In this document: in pieces, positions 17,184 to 26,326 of the stretch
Numbering within the stretch: position 1 is the first letter of the stretch
Layout of the letters: every line of letters starts with the position of its first letter
From: Fibrobacterota bacterium
GTDB taxonomy: Bacteria > Fibrobacterota > OXYB2-FULL-49-7 > JAEUSG01
Reading direction: 5' to 3'
Assembly: GCA_016788315.1 (NCBI GenBank)
Contig: JAEUSG010000574.1
Span: 1 to 44,428, forward strand
DNA: 44,428 nucleotides
The notes under the pieces: generated by a model
What the model saw: the letters and a program-made list of their open reading frames with translations, nothing else
What the model was told of the DNA's origin: nothing
The model's database searches: none
Program-made: the position numbers and the translations under genes

Positions 17184-20100
17184 TTGAGACATTTTAAATA
17201 CTTCACTGCAATTTGCTTATTATTATTCATAACCGGATTTGCATCCAGCAATTCATCCGATACGACAGCGCCATCGAACCTTCTGACGTTGAAGGCGACC
17301 GCCTTAAGTTCCCGTTCCATAGAGCTTTCGTGGGCGGATCCATCAAATTCTCTTCCTGGCATAGATGCTGCTGAGAATGGTAACATATCTCTCTATTACG
17401 GTATTAAGACAAGTCCGACTGCTCCTTATGTTTGGAAAAAGAAATATTCAGCCTCAGAGTTTGATTCTGTACGGTTAAGTTCCGCTCTAAATGCCAAGAA
17501 GTTTGTGTTGAAGGGTGATATTGACAGCATAAGTTCGAATAGGACCTACTATGTTGCGATTGCCCCCGCTGACAGCCTTGGTAATGTTAATGGGATCCCG
17601 TTGATAGCGCGTGACAGTGCGGTTTTGCGTGTACCTGCACCTATTAAGAGCGGAGTAGTTCTTCAAGCTTTGAACGATACTGCTTTTTCAGTAAGTTATA
17701 CCGGACTTAGAATTCCTTTTAATTCACCAGATACTGATTTTGTAAATTACGTGGTATTCATTGTAAGTGACTCAGTAGCTGCACCATCAAATCTTTTTGA
17801 GGATCCGATTAAGAGGCAGGATCTCCTTAACGGGTTTTATGATGTTTCGTCCCGCACAGGCCGAACATTTCTTGTAAAGCAACGCGAGCTAGCTTATACC
17901 AGTTCATATATTTTTGGTCAGACTCAAACAATTACCCTGAACAAGAAACTCTACATTTCAGCTTCATATCTGTCCGGTTCAGAGGTATCACCTCCTGTTT
18001 TTATTGACTCAATCAGCTATCGTCCGGATAAGCCTTTTTTCAAGAACTATTCAGCCCGCCAAATAAACGACAGCATAGTTCGTCTAACATTCCGTCCTTA
18101 TGACACTACCGATGTTAAGATTGGTGTTCAGATCAAGTATGCTATAAATCCTCAGTCTGCTTCATCTCCATATTTTAATTTTGTACCTTCGCAGCAGTTT
18201 TCAAGTGCTTCGTTTGGAGCGGCATCAGGCGGGCAGATGGTTCTTGACAGAGATTCCAGTTATACCATAAATCTAAGGCTTGGTACAACCAGGTATCAGA
18301 CCTCTAATGCAGCTGCGTCATATTTTAACGGTAATGATACGAATACGCTATCAATAAAATTTCTGATTAGCGATCTTCATGGACCTATACCTTCTAATTC
18401 AAATGATGACAGTGTTGTTGTGCCAGTCATAGTGGATACAAAGGCTCCTTCGCCAAAGAATGGTTCAGCTTCAGTTGTGTTCAGCGATGTTCCTGCATCT
18501 AAAAAACTTACAATATTTTTGACTGCCAAAGCTGGGGCGGTTGATTATGTGAGGTATAAGACATCAGATACAGCCCATGTTTGGATGGATTCGGTATCCA
18601 TGAAGGACGTTACTTCCGATACAATAGTTCTAGAACAAACAGATCTTTGCTATCTCTCTCTTCGTGATTCTCTTGGCAATAAGTATGACACTGCGTGGTC
18701 CTTCTCTGGTTCACCAAGAGAACCAGATTTTATAAAAAGAGAATCAAGGACGATTACTTATGATAATGGTAAACTGGAAATTAACGTTAGTGTAAACTCA
18801 ATAAAAGACAATGTTACAACTGCCTTCGACACACTGAAATTGTATGTTGGCAAGCGTGCCTTTACGCAGGCTGAACTTGATGCTCTTCAAAATAGCGGTT
18901 ATGCAGCAGTTCCTTATTTTGCGTATTTCTTTTCAGCCCGCCATGGAACTCTTAATACTGCCGATATATGGCAGGATGGACTCTCCTTGAGTGCTGCGAT
19001 TGACTCTACTGTGCCAGACAGTCTGTATGATGGTTTACGCGTTTATAGATATAATCCTTCAACTAAGACTGCTGCTTTTGAAAACTCGAAGATAGATTAT
19101 TTCGGTCGTCTTAATGTTTCTGGTATGAAGCCACCAATTTCTGATACTCTGTTTTATTTCATAGCAACAGACACACAGAAAGTAAAGATAGATTCTATTT
19201 CACTCACCTTTGATAAGTCAGAACGAAAGCTTAGACTTATTGCACGTGGAAGTGATAACAGCAAAGCTCTTTCAGGAGGAGTTGTTATACTTGGTCACAC
19301 GGTAACCGGCACGACTAAGGAATATATCAGGTATAATGTTAACGCTGTTCCCGGAGTTGCAATAGATACTTCGATAATAATACCTGCATCAGATACTGTG
19401 TTTGATGATCTTTTAAGACGAGGCCTCTTTGGTGCAGCTTGGGTTACAGATCGCGAGACAGCACTTTTATATCGTGACCGTCGTGCATATTCCTTTGTGC
19501 GTTGCGAATACAAGGCTGACAGCATGAAGCTGACTTTCAGAAATCTGTTTGAAGGATATCAGCTTGTATCACTTCCGGTGTCACTTTCCGAGGAGTATGA
19601 TGATGTTCTTCTTGCATTGCAGGATTATTCTCGCGGTGTGTATGACAGGAATAAATTCAGACTTTACCGTCTTGATAATGATGACTCAATAAAGGAATTT
19701 GTTGCAACCGGATACAACGATAAGGGTATTCAGGTGGATCCTGATTTCAGGTTTGGTACAGGCCGTGCATTTTTCATGAGAACACGCAGCCAATATGACA
19801 ATAATGTACCTGTCAAAATTCCAAATCCGATATCTGTACCTATCAATAGCAATCGTGGATATTATATTGCGTCACGAGCTACCAGTGGCTGGGTTATCTG
19901 TAGTGTCCCTTTTCTCGGTACGGTTTCTATTAATGATTTTCAGAATACATCCTCGCTTCGCTCTACCGGCAGCTCACTTGGTAACAACAAAACTGTTGTT
20001 CCGTTTGGTGATCGCGTGTATGAGCTTTCCTCTTCCGGTTGGCGTCCTATGCAGCAGCGCTCTCTTAGTTCTGGTACTGGCGACGCCCCAGCTTCTTTTG

Positions 20101-20915
20101 CTGCCTATCTATATGCAGGAGAATCACTGTTCGTTCCTGTAATTCCAAATAATGATGAGTTTATAAGCCTGGGCTGGAGAATAGCCAAGAGTTCAACAGA
20201 GGCATCTGATTGGAATGCCTCTGCACTTCTTTATAACAATAATCTTCTTAAAGCAAGTGCTGTTGTTGCCCTTTCTGCTTATGGTAATGCTGAATTACAG
20301 GAACTGCCAATTATAGACGAAGCATCCAGCCGTATTACTGTTGTTTCGCAAGGGAATCGACTTTCATATGAGCAGCGTTCTTTAGGTGGTACAGGCGAGA
20401 TCTGGCAACTCGAAGTTACGAATGGAATCGAAGACACTATGGAATATGAGGTTAGATTTGACAATATTGCAAAGAATCTCCCTGAAGGCTGGCAAGTATG
20501 GGTAAATGATTCTTTGAACGGGTCTTCAGTAGACGTTCTAAAATCTGGTATGTATGGGATAGTTGTGCCACCTAAAAGCAGCAGAGTATTCAACCTTGTA
20601 ACCGGTTCTCCTGCCTTTATTTCTAAAGCTTATTATGAAACATGTAAATCCAAAGATTTTGAGCTCTCTCAAAACTATCCCAATCCATTTAATCCGAATA
20701 CGACAATAAATTTTACAGTTGCAAATAATGGTTTGGTCTCTTTAGCATTGTATTCACTTGACGGAAGAATGGTTAAACAGTTGCATTATGGCTGGACAAA
20801 AAGCGGTAATTATAAAGTGGTGCTAAATACTGAAAAACTTAGCTCAGGCAGATACATTTACAGAATAAAACAGGGTAACGCTGTAATTACTAAAATGATG
20901 ACGATAGAAAAGTAA
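17184..20915 (+). CDS. Large secreted protein with fibronectin-like and C-terminal sorting domains
   Basis: 1243 residues. The start is a TTG at 17184 with AGGAGG four bases upstream. It is followed by a signal peptide (MRHFKYFTAICLLLFITGFA). Residues of about 28-130 look like a fibronectin type III domain (APSNLLTLKATALSSRSIEL, then SW). The middle contains several more beta-sandwich stretches with regular DT/SD motifs and no enzymatic motif that I recognise. The last 90 residues are a sorting domain: FELSQNYPNPFNPNTTINF, LALYSLDGRMVKQL, GRYIYRIKQG. It is expected on the cell surface or released, perhaps as an adhesin or scaffold. The very low Cys content fits an extracellular protein. It is transcribed alone, and the next gene converges on it after 7 bp. 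Confidence 0.85.
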   Translation: MRHFKYFTAICLLLFITGFASSNSSDTTAPSNLLTLKATALSSRSIELSWADPSNSLPGIDAAENGNISLYYGIKTSPTAPYVWKKKYSASEFDSVRLSSALNAKKFVLKGDIDSISSNRTYYVAIAPADSLGNVNGIPLIARDSAVLRVPAPIKSGVVLQALNDTAFSVSYTGLRIPFNSPDTDFVNYVVFIVSDSVAAPSNLFEDPIKRQDLLNGFYDVSSRTGRTFLVKQRELAYTSSYIFGQTQTITLNKKLYISASYLSGSEVSPPVFIDSISYRPDKPFFKNYSARQINDSIVRLTFRPYDTTDVKIGVQIKYAINPQSASSPYFNFVPSQQFSSASFGAASGGQMVLDRDSSYTINLRLGTTRYQTSNAAASYFNGNDTNTLSIKFLISDLHGPIPSNSNDDSVVVPVIVDTKAPSPKNGSASVVFSDVPASKKLTIFLTAKAGAVDYVRYKTSDTAHVWMDSVSMKDVTSDTIVLEQTDLCYLSLRDSLGNKYDTAWSFSGSPREPDFIKRESRTITYDNGKLEINVSVNSIKDNVTTAFDTLKLYVGKRAFTQAELDALQNSGYAAVPYFAYFFSARHGTLNTADIWQDGLSLSAAIDSTVPDSLYDGLRVYRYNPSTKTAAFENSKIDYFGRLNVSGMKPPISDTLFYFIATDTQKVKIDSISLTFDKSERKLRLIARGSDNSKALSGGVVILGHTVTGTTKEYIRYNVNAVPGVAIDTSIIIPASDTVFDDLLRRGLFGAAWVTDRETALLYRDRRAYSFVRCEYKADSMKLTFRNLFEGYQLVSLPVSLSEEYDDVLLALQDYSRGVYDRNKFRLYRLDNDDSIKEFVATGYNDKGIQVDPDFRFGTGRAFFMRTRSQYDNNVPVKIPNPISVPINSNRGYYIASRATSGWVICSVPFLGTVSINDFQNTSSLRSTGSSLGNNKTVVPFGDRVYELSSSGWRPMQQRSLSSGTGDAPASFAAYLYAGESLFVPVIPNNDEFISLGWRIAKSSTEASDWNASALLYNNNLLKASAVVALSAYGNAELQELPIIDEASSRITVVSQGNRLSYEQRSLGGTGEIWQLEVTNGIEDTMEYEVRFDNIAKNLPEGWQVWVNDSLNGSSVDVLKSGMYGIVVPPKSSRVFNLVTGSPAFISKAYYETCKSKDFELSQNYPNPFNPNTTINFTVANNGLVSLALYSLDGRMVKQLHYGWTKSGNYKVVLNTEKLSSGRYIYRIKQGNAVITKMMTIEK

Positions 20916-20922
20916 TAGAGCG

Positions 20923-21327
20923 CTAAGGTGTCGTCGGCAGTTCCGGAGCAGGTACATTCCATGTTGTTGTGTCAGAGATAACACTCAAAACAACACTATT
21001 GCTCAATACTCCACCTTGACTATTTAAAACATATACATTGTATGTACCAGCATGGCTTGGTGCTGCATTAGTTATAGTGTAGATTGAATCTGTTGCTCCG
21101 CTTATGTCTACATCACTTTTACGCCACTGATACGTTGGAGCGGGATTACCTGTCGCAGTAACTGTAAAAGCAACAATCTTACCAACCATCACTGTTTGTG
21201 ATTTGGGCTGAACAGTAATACTCGGCGCCAAATATTTTACTTCGGGAACTGTAGGTTTCGCATCCTTTGAACATCCATAAAAAAACAACCCTGTTAATAC
21301 ACCAGCAAATGTTAAAAACCGTACCAT
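20923..21327 (-). CDS. Ig-domain lipoprotein
   Basis: 134 residues. The N-terminus MVRFLTFAGVLTGLFFYGC ends in a lipobox Cys, so it should be lipid-anchored in the outer or inner membrane. Residues of about 35-117 form one bacterial Ig-like domain with the usual signs: VQPKSQTVMVGK, GNPAPTYQWRKSDVDISGA and HAGTYNVYVLNSQG. The tail is Pro/Thr-rich. The gene ends only 7 bp from the end of the large secreted protein gene, with no hairpin between. It lies 68 bp downstream of the hybrid kinase on the same strand and could be co-transcribed with it. Confidence 0.8.
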   Translation of the reverse strand: MVRFLTFAGVLTGLFFYGCSKDAKPTVPEVKYLAPSITVQPKSQTVMVGKIVAFTVTATGNPAPTYQWRKSDVDISGATDSIYTITNAAPSHAGTYNVYVLNSQGGVLSNSVVLSVISDTTTWNVPAPELPTTP

Positions 21328-21395
21328 ATTTGAATATCCTTGATTAAAACAAAACCATATCGTCAGCCAGTATAATAATATATTAAAATGGGGTG

Positions 21396-23072
21396 CTATT
21401 TTACATTCCTATCAATCTCTAAAAATAGTTTTTCCATATCAAACGGCTTTGACAAAAATCCTTTGGCACCCTGTTCTATCATCTTTTGAACTTTATCACC
21501 AGCTGAATAACCTGAACAAATAAGCACAGCAACTTCAGGTTTAATCTCTTTCAGCTTAAGAAAACAGTCATAGCCGTCCATAACCGGCATAAGCATATCA
21601 AGCAGAACAAGCCGTATTGAATCTTTGTGAATGCTGTAAAGCCGAACCGCCTCCTGCCCGTTAGATGCCGGAATCGGCTTATACCCCCGAAGCTCAAGGG
21701 AATCGATGAGCATCTCACGAACAGGATCTTCATCGTCCACAATTAATACAGTTGCTTCTTTTAGATTTGATGACAGTGGCGCTCTTTCTGAAGCTGTCTC
21801 CTTTACCGGCATAACAGCCTCGGAAACAGGCAGAAGTAATTTGAATGCAGTACCTTTGTTGGGTTCGCTGCTTACATCAATAGTCCCGCCAATACTTTGA
21901 ATCGTCCCTAATGCACTTGATAGTCCTAAGCCCGTCCCTTTGTTAACAGCCTTAGTTGTAAAAAAGGGTTCAAAAATCTTTGTAATGTCATCATGACTTA
22001 TGCCGGATCCTGTATCCTTAATTGTAATGTTTATCTTATTATCCGCTGCATCTGCCGTATATATTGAAAGAGTCCCTCCATTAGGCATAGCATCATAAGA
22101 ATTAATCACTATATTCATAATAGCATTCTGAAGCTGTGAAGCATCGCCTCTTACATTATAACTTGATGCAAGGTATTCTTTCTTGATCATTACTCTTCTA
22201 TCCATTGTGAACCCAAGGATGTTCGTAACATCATCAAGAATCCTGTGAATATCTATGTCATTTATAACAAATTGTCCTTTTCTTGCATATGCAAGAAGTT
22301 TTCCTGTTACATCTGAGCCACGTTTTGCAGTTTTAATTATATGTTCAGCGTATCGTGTAATTTCAGCATTTCCTCCTTTATTACACTCTCGAATCAGTTC
22401 ACCAAAGCCCTGCATTGACGCCAGCATATTATTGAAATCATGGGCAACACCGCCTGCGAGAAGACCTATCGCCTCCATTTTCTGAAGCTGAGCCATCTGC
22501 TCTTTTGCTTTTACAAGACGGACCTGTGATCTTTGACGCATTGTTTCATAAAGGAAGGAAAGCATTGTCAAAAACAGATATACGCTGAAATAACGGACTA
22601 TAAAACCTTTAGTATAAAACTGCGGTTGAATCGAAGCTGGTGAGATTGACAACGCAATAACTGCTAATGCAAAATGCACAGCAACTACAATTAGTCCTTT
22701 GCGTGTTCCTAAAATCACTATAGAAAAAATAGGGACGACGAGATTCCATAAATGTCCTGAACCGCTTTGCCCCCCTGTAACAAGAACAGGGATGCTGGCA
22801 AAGGTAAATGCTGCTGTCATTAGAAGGGCCGTTATAATAAAATTTTTTCTTATGTTCAGAAAATAGCCAGCGACAATAAAGACCAATGCAACTAGCAAAG
22901 CTAGTATTCCTACGCTAGAATCTCCCTTTATCACATCATAAACGCCTAAAAATGCAAGATGAACAAAGGCAATACCCAAAAAAACATTAGTGAGTCGAAT
23001 CTTAAGCAACAATTCAGAATCTGTTTCGTTCCTAAAACCACTGGTTAAGAGGCTATGGAGGTATTTTTTCAT
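21396..23072 (-). CDS. Membrane hybrid sensor histidine kinase with C-terminal receiver
   Basis: 558 residues. About six membrane helices occupy residues 25-175, with short loops and no separate periplasmic sensor domain. A coiled linker leads to the dimerisation domain with the phospho-acceptor His in GGVAHDFNNMLASMQG (about 207-222). The ATPase domain follows, with N-box NAIMNIVINSYDAMPNGG, G1 IKDTGSGIS, F-box FEPFFTTK and G2 GTGLGLSSALG. A receiver domain occupies the last 120 residues, with DDEDPVREML and phospho-Asp in LVLLDMLMPVMDG. No output regulator is adjacent, so the receiver probably tunes the kinase or relays to a distant partner. Signal unknown. Confidence 0.93.
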   Translation of the reverse strand: MKKYLHSLLTSGFRNETDSELLLKIRLTNVFLGIAFVHLAFLGVYDVIKGDSSVGILALLVALVFIVAGYFLNIRKNFIITALLMTAAFTFASIPVLVTGGQSGSGHLWNLVVPIFSIVILGTRKGLIVVAVHFALAVIALSISPASIQPQFYTKGFIVRYFSVYLFLTMLSFLYETMRQRSQVRLVKAKEQMAQLQKMEAIGLLAGGVAHDFNNMLASMQGFGELIRECNKGGNAEITRYAEHIIKTAKRGSDVTGKLLAYARKGQFVINDIDIHRILDDVTNILGFTMDRRVMIKKEYLASSYNVRGDASQLQNAIMNIVINSYDAMPNGGTLSIYTADAADNKINITIKDTGSGISHDDITKIFEPFFTTKAVNKGTGLGLSSALGTIQSIGGTIDVSSEPNKGTAFKLLLPVSEAVMPVKETASERAPLSSNLKEATVLIVDDEDPVREMLIDSLELRGYKPIPASNGQEAVRLYSIHKDSIRLVLLDMLMPVMDGYDCFLKLKEIKPEVAVLICSGYSAGDKVQKMIEQGAKGFLSKPFDMEKLFLEIDRNVK

Positions 23073-23150
23073 ATCTAAAAGATTGTATTATTCCACGACT
23101 TTAATCAAACCTGTTACCTGCACCATAGATTTTTTTATCTTTACTAGCTT

Positions 23151-24842
23151 ATGTCATACCAACCAGACAATCCATTAATAGTCCAGAGTGACCGTTCAAT
23201 ACTGCTCGAAGTCAGCAACCCGAAATATGCTGAAGCGAGGGATGCTCTCTCCCCATTTGCAGAACTTGTTAAATCACCGGAGTACATACACTCCTACCGC
23301 ATTACGCCTCTCTCACTGTGGAATGCCGCAGCTGCTGGCCATGCTCTTGAAGATATCATAGCTTCACTTGAGAAATTCGGCAAATATGATATCCCCGGCA
23401 ATATTCGCTTTGAAATCGAGGACTACTATAAACGATATGGCAGACTAGTAATTGAGCCATCAGGTACACCGAATCAGCTGCTTCTTAAATCTGATTCCGA
23501 GAATCTGCTCACAGAACTCATATCACAAAAAGCAATCTCCTGCTTTGCAGAGGGTCGTACCGGACCGACTACTCTCCTCTTCCCGATAATGATGCGCGGA
23601 GTAATAAAGCAGGCGTTAATAAAAATCGGCTTTCCGGCAGAGGATTTGGCTGGATACACAGAAGGTGATCCATTCCCATTCAAATTGCGGGAAGTAACAC
23701 TCATCGAAAAGAAACCTTTCGGACTGCGTGACTACCAGATAAATTCAGCAGCGGCCTTTTATGCAGCCGGCAGCAGGCGCGGCGGCAGCGGTGTTATAGT
23801 TCTACCTTGCGGTGCAGGTAAAACCATTGTCGGAATGGCGGCTATGCACTTTTCGCAGACTAAAACACTCATTCTCACAACAAATATTACAGCCGCGCAC
23901 CAATGGAAACGGGAAATTCTGGATAAAACAGACATACCGGAAAATGAGATTGGTGAATATACCGGCGAAGAAAAACTTCTGCGCTCGATAACGATTGCAA
24001 CCTATCAGATTGTCACATACAGAAAAAAGAAATCTGAGGAGTATCCCCATTTTGACATCTTCGGAAAGCTGAATTGGGGACTAATAGTATATGACGAAGT
24101 GCACCTACTCCCCGCTCCTGTTTTCCGGATAACGGCTATGATTCAGGCTAAACGAAGACTCGGACTTACTGCTACGCTAGTCAGAGAAGACAACCGAGAG
24201 GATGAGGTTTTCACGCTGATCGGCCCCAAAAAGTATGATGCCCCATGGAAGGATCTTGAAAAACAGGGCTGGATTGCAACAGCTGAATGTACTGAAATAA
24301 GAATCGACCTGCCGAACGAAATGAAATTGAGCTACGCTACCGCCGACAACAGAAAAAAAATCCGCATGGCTGCAGAGAACCCTAACAAACTTGACATTGT
24401 AGAGTATCTTTTCGAAATGCATAAAGACGATCTTGTTTTGGTTATAGGACAGTATCTCGACCAGATAGACAACATCGCTAAAGCATTCGGTCTGCCAGTT
24501 ATAACAGGAGCTACACCGAACAGTGAACGTGATGAACTGTACGAGAAATTCCGCTCCGGCAAGATGAAAAGACTTATTGTGTCTAAAGTTGGCAATTTCG
24601 CTGTTGATTTACCTGACGCCAATGTAGCAATACAGGTTTCCGGAACATTCGGATCACGCCAAGAGGAAGCTCAGCGCCTGGGACGCATTCTTCGTCCGAA
24701 AAGCAATCAGTCTGTGGCAAAATTCTATTCGCTTGTCACACGTGATACAAGAGAGCAGGAATTTGCAATGAACCGTCAGCTTTTCCTGACCGAACAGGGC
24801 TACAACTATACAATAGTCAATGCTGAAAAATTCGTAAAATAA
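23151..24842 (+). CDS. XPB-type DNA helicase (superfamily 2)
   Basis: 563 residues. The N-terminal 190 or so form the damage-recognition-like region of bacterial XPB proteins (IVQSDRSILLEV... SYRITPLSLWNAAAAG). Helicase motifs follow: Q-like FGLRDYQ, Walker A PCGAGKT (219-225), Walker B DEVH (315-318), TAT in GLTATL, the XPB-specific RED motif Arg345-Glu346-Asp347, and motif VI QEEAQRLGRILRPK. The arrangement is that of XPB/Rad25 rather than UvrB or RecG. Bacterial XPBs are 3'-5' helicases of uncertain role in repair. The start ATG lacks a ribosome site. The gene diverges from the hybrid kinase across 78 bp and leads the long rightward run. No Bax1-like nuclease is adjacent. Confidence 0.92.
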   Translation: MSYQPDNPLIVQSDRSILLEVSNPKYAEARDALSPFAELVKSPEYIHSYRITPLSLWNAAAAGHALEDIIASLEKFGKYDIPGNIRFEIEDYYKRYGRLVIEPSGTPNQLLLKSDSENLLTELISQKAISCFAEGRTGPTTLLFPIMMRGVIKQALIKIGFPAEDLAGYTEGDPFPFKLREVTLIEKKPFGLRDYQINSAAAFYAAGSRRGGSGVIVLPCGAGKTIVGMAAMHFSQTKTLILTTNITAAHQWKREILDKTDIPENEIGEYTGEEKLLRSITIATYQIVTYRKKKSEEYPHFDIFGKLNWGLIVYDEVHLLPAPVFRITAMIQAKRRLGLTATLVREDNREDEVFTLIGPKKYDAPWKDLEKQGWIATAECTEIRIDLPNEMKLSYATADNRKKIRMAAENPNKLDIVEYLFEMHKDDLVLVIGQYLDQIDNIAKAFGLPVITGATPNSERDELYEKFRSGKMKRLIVSKVGNFAVDLPDANVAIQVSGTFGSRQEEAQRLGRILRPKSNQSVAKFYSLVTRDTREQEFAMNRQLFLTEQGYNYTIVNAEKFVK

Positions 24843-24853
24843 AGGTATATAAA

Positions 24854-26326
24854 ATGATCATAAGAGTCACCCTTACCGCCCTTCTTCTGATTGGCGTTGT
24901 CTTCAGCGCAGATGATATTATTAAGCCGCGTGAACACATTCTTAAAAACGGCATGAAAATTATTCTGATAGAGGATAGAAACTCACCTCTTGTCGTCTGC
25001 CGTCTGTACTATAAAGTCGGTTCTGTAAATGAGACAATTGGCAAGAGCGGCATCTCCCACATGCTGGAACACATGATGTTCAAAGGGACAAAAAAGATCG
25101 GTGTGGCTGATACGCTGAAATCTGCAGCTCTCGAAAAGATAATCGACTCACTATACAGGAAATCAGACAGTCTTTTTGCAGCAGGAGACACTTCAGGATT
25201 TGCAAAAATTAAAACTTCTGCAAAAGCTGTTGCCGACAGCCAGCGTTCCTTTCACAAGAACAACGAACTTTGGAACCTGTATCAGAAAGAGGGGGGAACA
25301 GCTCTTAATGCCTGGACAGGTGACGACATGACAGCATACATTGTCACTCTTCCATCAAACAAACTAGAACTCTTTCTATGGCTTGAAAGTGACAGAATGG
25401 CAAATCCTGTTATGCGTGAATTTTACACTGAGCGTGATGTTGTAATCGAAGAGAGGCGTTTACGTTACGAGAATTCACCTTATGGCCGCTACTACGAAAC
25501 TCTCTTTTCCACATTTTTTGAAGCACATCCATACAGGATACCGACCATAGGTTACATGTCTGACTTACAGCAACTTAAAAGAGATGACGCCTTCAACCAT
25601 TTCAGAACATACTATGCCCCTAATAATTCCTTTCTTGTGCTGATAGGCGATTTCAAAAGTGATTCTGCTATTGCAGCAGTTGAACGCTACTTTTCACCTA
25701 TTCCAAAGGGACCAACGCTTCCGCAGGTCGTAACAAAAGAACCGGAACAGATAGGAACAAAAAAGATTGAAGTTAAAAAGGACGCCTCTCCGGTTGTCTC
25801 CTTTGTTTACAAAGCGCCTCTTCTCGGAGATCCAGATATATACTCAATAGATTTGGCATCAAGCATTCTTTCCGGCAAATCCGGAAGATTATGGAGAACA
25901 CTTGTTGACAAAAAAGGGCTCTGTTCTTCTGTTTCAGCAAGCTTTGGCCTGCAGCGCTACGCCTCATATTTCTTTATACAGGCGGAACTTACAGAAAACG
26001 CAAGCCATGATGAGGTGGAAAAAGTCATTCTTGAAGAGATCAAACTTCTCTCTGTAGCTCCTGTTTCAACTCGCGAACTTGAAAAGGTGAAGAACATTGC
26101 CGAATCTGACAACATTAACGGTCTGCGAAACAATGAAAATCTTGCAGATAAAATTGCCTGGGCGGAAAATACAGCCGACTCCTGGCGCTTTCTTAATGAG
26201 TACCTTGGCAAAATTCAATCTGTAACACCGGATGAACTTAAAAAGGCTGCTTCAAAATGGCTTACAGAAAAGAACCTCACAGAAGGACGTGTCATTAGGA
26301 TTAAAGAGACTGGGAGCAGCAAATGA
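24854..26326 (+). CDS. M16 zinc peptidase, catalytic subunit
   Basis: 490 residues with a signal peptide (MIIRVTLTALLLIGVVFSA). The inverted zinc motif HxxEH is intact: His69, Glu72 and His73 in SHMLEHMMFKGT. A third ligand Glu lies in the VVIEERRLRYENSPYG region (about 196-211). Compared with compact M16B proteins it carries a charged insert of about 45 residues after the motif (about 88-140). Its stop overlaps the next gene's ATG by four bases, and that gene encodes a second M16-fold protein without the zinc motif. The pair should form a heterodimeric periplasmic or outer-membrane peptidase like the processing-peptidase alpha/beta arrangement. Confidence 0.93.
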   Translation: MIIRVTLTALLLIGVVFSADDIIKPREHILKNGMKIILIEDRNSPLVVCRLYYKVGSVNETIGKSGISHMLEHMMFKGTKKIGVADTLKSAALEKIIDSLYRKSDSLFAAGDTSGFAKIKTSAKAVADSQRSFHKNNELWNLYQKEGGTALNAWTGDDMTAYIVTLPSNKLELFLWLESDRMANPVMREFYTERDVVIEERRLRYENSPYGRYYETLFSTFFEAHPYRIPTIGYMSDLQQLKRDDAFNHFRTYYAPNNSFLVLIGDFKSDSAIAAVERYFSPIPKGPTLPQVVTKEPEQIGTKKIEVKKDASPVVSFVYKAPLLGDPDIYSIDLASSILSGKSGRLWRTLVDKKGLCSSVSASFGLQRYASYFFIQAELTENASHDEVEKVILEEIKLLSVAPVSTRELEKVKNIAESDNINGLRNNENLADKIAWAENTADSWRFLNEYLGKIQSVTPDELKKAASKWLTEKNLTEGRVIRIKETGSSK

